Below are positions 32,266 to 33,805 of a stretch of DNA of 33,805 bases, piece by piece. The stretch comes from Candidatus Competibacteraceae bacterium. GTDB lineage: Bacteria > Bacteroidota > Bacteroidia > CAIKAF01. The DNA lies in the NCBI GenBank assembly GCA_014879445.1, contig JACSSC010000050.1:1-33805 (forward strand), in the 5' to 3' direction. The notes under the pieces are model-generated. The model made no database searches. It saw only the letters and a program-made list of their open reading frames with translations, and was not told the origin of the DNA. Position numbers and translations under genes: made by a program. Numbering within the stretch: position 1 is the stretch's first letter; every line of letters starts with the position of its first letter.

Positions 32266-32550
32266 ATGATAACCCCTGTAGAACTTATTCAAAAAGAAAA
32301 CGTCAAACTGTACAAATTTGTGACAGGAGATGTGCTCACTACGGCAGAAGAAAAGAAACTTCGCATGGCACAGCTAGAGAAGGCCATGCTCCTTGGAAAT
32401 GGTTACAAAGGGAAGGTGAAAATCATCTTTGAAACACAAGAGGGCGCTAAAGCGGTTGAAACAACTGTTTGGCAAACCGGACAAGAAAACATCATGCTGA
32501 AAGGAGGCGTTAATATCCCCATTCGGTGTATTCGTGAAGTGCAAATCTGA
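32266..32550 (+). CDS. small conserved-looking protein of unknown function
   Basis: A 94-residue soluble protein without signal or membrane segment. An N-terminal helical half (about 5-48, including TTAEEKKLRMAQLEKAMLLGN) is followed by a beta-rich half (about 49-94: VKIIFETQEGAKAVETTVW, GVNIPIRCIREVQI) that looks like a small SH3-like or barrel fold. I do not recognise the family. TACATTAG (32236-32243) is one base off the -7 element and gives a short leader. The VOC gene follows after 21 bases, so the two are probably cotranscribed. Confidence 0.72.
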   Translation: MITPVELIQKENVKLYKFVTGDVLTTAEEKKLRMAQLEKAMLLGNGYKGKVKIIFETQEGAKAVETTVWQTGQENIMLKGGVNIPIRCIREVQI

Positions 32551-32560
32551 TGGATTTGTT

Positions 32561-32567
32561 TATTTTG
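32561..32567 (+). promoter_or_regulatory. shortened -7-like element directly before the VOC gene
   Basis: TATTTTG is TANNTTTG with one spacer base missing. It ends 4 bases before the ATG at 32572, repeating the arrangement at 7002-7016 (TTTG, four bases ending AGC, then ATGAAG). Confidence 0.3.
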
Positions 32568-32571
32568 CAGC

Positions 32572-32952
32572 ATGAAGTTACATCATCTTGGTTTTGTGCT
32601 CTCACATCCCGACGACATTTCGGACTCAATTCCGGAAAAAGAATTATTACATGAAGTAATTGACCCGATTCAGGATGCTCGTATATCGGTTTATCACATG
32701 GGCATTGATTGCTTGCTTGAATGTATTGTGCCGTTATCACCACAATCTACGGTATATGGATTTCTAAAAAAAAATGGTTCAGGATTCCATCATTTTTGCT
32801 ATTCCTGTAGTATGGCTGAAATGGAAGCGCATGCAACAAAGCATCGGTTGATAAAAGTCATGGGCCCTGTGTTAGCTCCCGTTTTCAACAACCGTACAGT
32901 TTTTTTCTATGTGAGCCGCAATAATCGCATAACTGAATTTATTCTTGACTGA
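32572..32952 (+). CDS. VOC-family (glyoxalase-like) protein
   Basis: A 126-residue protein with the paired beta-alpha-beta-beta-beta units of the vicinal oxygen chelate fold. HHLGFVL opens the first unit (H4-H5), LLECIVPL is strand 4 with E50, GFHHFCYSC (H73-H74) opens the second unit, and RITEFILD with E122 ends it. The layout and the SPQSTVYGFLKKNGSGFHH segment resemble methylmalonyl-CoA epimerase, whose metal ligands fall at equivalent places, though the protein is short and a different substrate is possible. It is a soluble cytoplasmic enzyme by sequence. It follows the 94-residue gene by 21 bases. Confidence 0.83.
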   Translation: MKLHHLGFVLSHPDDISDSIPEKELLHEVIDPIQDARISVYHMGIDCLLECIVPLSPQSTVYGFLKKNGSGFHHFCYSCSMAEMEAHATKHRLIKVMGPVLAPVFNNRTVFFYVSRNNRITEFILD

Positions 32953-32994
32953 GTTTAAAAAGTCAAATACAATGATATTATGGCTTCGTTTAAC

Positions 32995-33025
32995 TTGGTA
33001 TTTATACAATAAATTGGTATTTGTA
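32995..33025. repeat. short direct repeat in the convergent gap
   Basis: TTGGTATTTATA (32995-33006) and TTGGTATTTGTA (33014-33025) are identical at 11 of 12 positions, 19 bases apart, in the 140-base AT-rich gap between the VOC gene and the convergent partial gene. No hairpin terminator is obvious here. The meaning is unknown and it could be chance in AT-rich DNA. Confidence 0.3.
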
Positions 33026-33092
33026 AATTTATTCTTTGCTCAAGTCATTAGTTGACAATTATTGTTTAATTATCATTCATTTCAGTACTCAA

Positions 33093-33805
33093 TCATGAAC
33101 CGGCCATCAAATATCGAACGAATTGCATATTATCAGTATCAAAATAATAGAATTCTTGCTCGTCATAAAAAATAGTATTACTCCGATTTCTATTATAATC
33201 TCCATTGATCCCAACAGATAAGATCTGAAAACCATTATCCATTTCTAACCGAAAGAATACATTATTAAATGAAAACAACATCAGAATTCCGGTATCGTTC
33301 TTAATAGCATGATATAATGTATAGTCGTTAGATGTAATAATTAAATCTTTAACAACAGGATGGTATATGGTATATTGTGGCTTGGGTGGTAAGTTGAAAA
33401 GTGAAAGAAAACTGTTAAGGTTAAAATAGTTTTTCGAAGAAAGGTTATAAACAAAAGGAGAATGAAGAAAGAAAACCATGTCGTCAATTATCAAATGATC
33501 ATATAACAAAAGATCCCCAGAATACGTCTTAAATGGAAGTTTGCTGCTTCGAATAAGATGCAACTTGTTCTGATTAATTTTGTAATATTTAATAATACCA
33601 TCATCCTTAACATAAGAAGGCGTAATAATACTATTGTCAACATAATTAAAAATATAATAAACCGGATAATATTTTTGGGGAGAGCGATTCGGGATTAATT
33701 GCAAATTCTTTTTATGGGTTTCAGTGTTATAAAATGTAAAAAAATAAACAGGCAATATTTCCTGTTTATTTCCTTTACCTGATAATACAGAAATGCCAAA
33801 AAGTG
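33093..33805 (-). CDS. partial protein of unknown function, AT-rich gene (start outside window)
   Basis: The minus-strand frame is open from the stop at 33093 to the window edge, encoding at least 236 residues. A TTG at 33755 is in frame, but the reading frame continues past it with LFGISVLSGKGNKQEI, so the real start is probably right of the window. The sequence is rich in Tyr, Phe, Asn and Leu with repeated short beta strands (HLIIDDMVFFLHSPFVYNL, KDLIITSNDYTLYHAI), suggesting a beta-propeller or similar beta-repeat fold, perhaps an exported lipoprotein. I do not recognise the family. The gene is clearly more AT-rich than its neighbours (line counts of 13 of 60 and 18 of 60 GC), which may reflect horizontal transfer or rapid evolution. 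Confidence 0.6.
   Translation of the reverse strand, partial: LFGISVLSGKGNKQEILPVYFFTFYNTETHKKNLQLIPNRSPQKYYPVYYIFNYVDNSIITPSYVKDDGIIKYYKINQNKLHLIRSSKLPFKTYSGDLLLYDHLIIDDMVFFLHSPFVYNLSSKNYFNLNSFLSLFNLPPKPQYTIYHPVVKDLIITSNDYTLYHAIKNDTGILMLFSFNNVFFRLEMDNGFQILSVGINGDYNRNRSNTIFYDEQEFYYFDTDNMQFVRYLMAGS

Noticed and set aside
1-33805. CRISPR array, insertion sequence or prophage
   Set aside because: No regularly spaced repeats, transposase, integrase or phage structural genes were seen.

Overview
This is a chromosomal stretch from a Bacteroidota member, most likely in the Chitinophagales/Sphingobacteriales range (the lineage is inferred). The evidence is three type IX secretion (T9SS) cargo tails (two type A, one type B/CHU_C), a GWxTD-domain protein, PorT- and PorQ/PorV-like barrels, a DUF2723 membrane protein, and exact copies of the Bacteroidota -7 promoter element TANNTTTG before many genes. 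Base composition is about 40% GC over most of the window. Exceptions are a GC-rich intergenic block at 6121-6290 (about 59% by direct count) and an AT-rich right end. I see no tRNA, rRNA, CRISPR array, insertion sequence or phage gene. No gene-free stretch exceeds 300 bases.

Layout. 1-69: tail of a T9SS cargo. 206-2512 (+): a secreted GWxTD protein and a Crp/Fnr regulator with an FNR-like cysteine set. 2509-6922 (-): thioredoxin-type arsenate reductase, a long GH3-serine hydrolase fusion, the GC-rich block and a Tat-type secreted protein. 7014-13084 (+): an envelope block with a barrel protein, a lipoprotein L,D-transpeptidase, an M23/LysM peptidase, a methyltransferase, an alpha/beta hydrolase and a polytopic membrane protein. 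13071-14984 (-): DUF2723 protein. 15120-23118 (+): a T9SS type B protein, then a tight run of Nif3-like protein, zinc-ribbon coiled-coil protein, purE, a PorQ/PorV-like barrel and a helix-hairpin-helix barrel protein. 23128-24372 (-): lone FtsX-type permease. 24497-26002 (+): purH. 25999-28045 (-): lytic transglycosylase and a WecA/MraY-like transferase, overlapping by 11 bases. 28205-32952 (+): a small helical protein, a large T9SS type A protein, a 94-residue protein and a VOC protein. 33093-33805 (-): partial AT-rich gene running off the end.

How the genes fit together. Much of the window serves the cell envelope. Peptidoglycan remodelling is represented by the L,D-transpeptidase, M23 peptidase, lytic transglycosylase and the putative muropeptide hydrolase fusion. 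Glycan-lipid synthesis is represented by the WecA-like enzyme and surface glycosylation possibly by DUF2723. The outer membrane and surface are represented by barrels and T9SS cargo. Housekeeping purine synthesis (purE, purH) is interleaved.

Genes are packed closely: one TAATG and one ATGA junction, a one-base gap, and two convergent pairs whose stop codons overlap by four bases. No clearly novel multi-gene system is proved. The best leads are the barrel protein carrying a helix-hairpin-helix domain (21016-23118), the GH3-serine hydrolase fusion whose GH3 half has lost its catalytic dyad, the FNR-like regulator beside arsC, and the structured GC-rich block.
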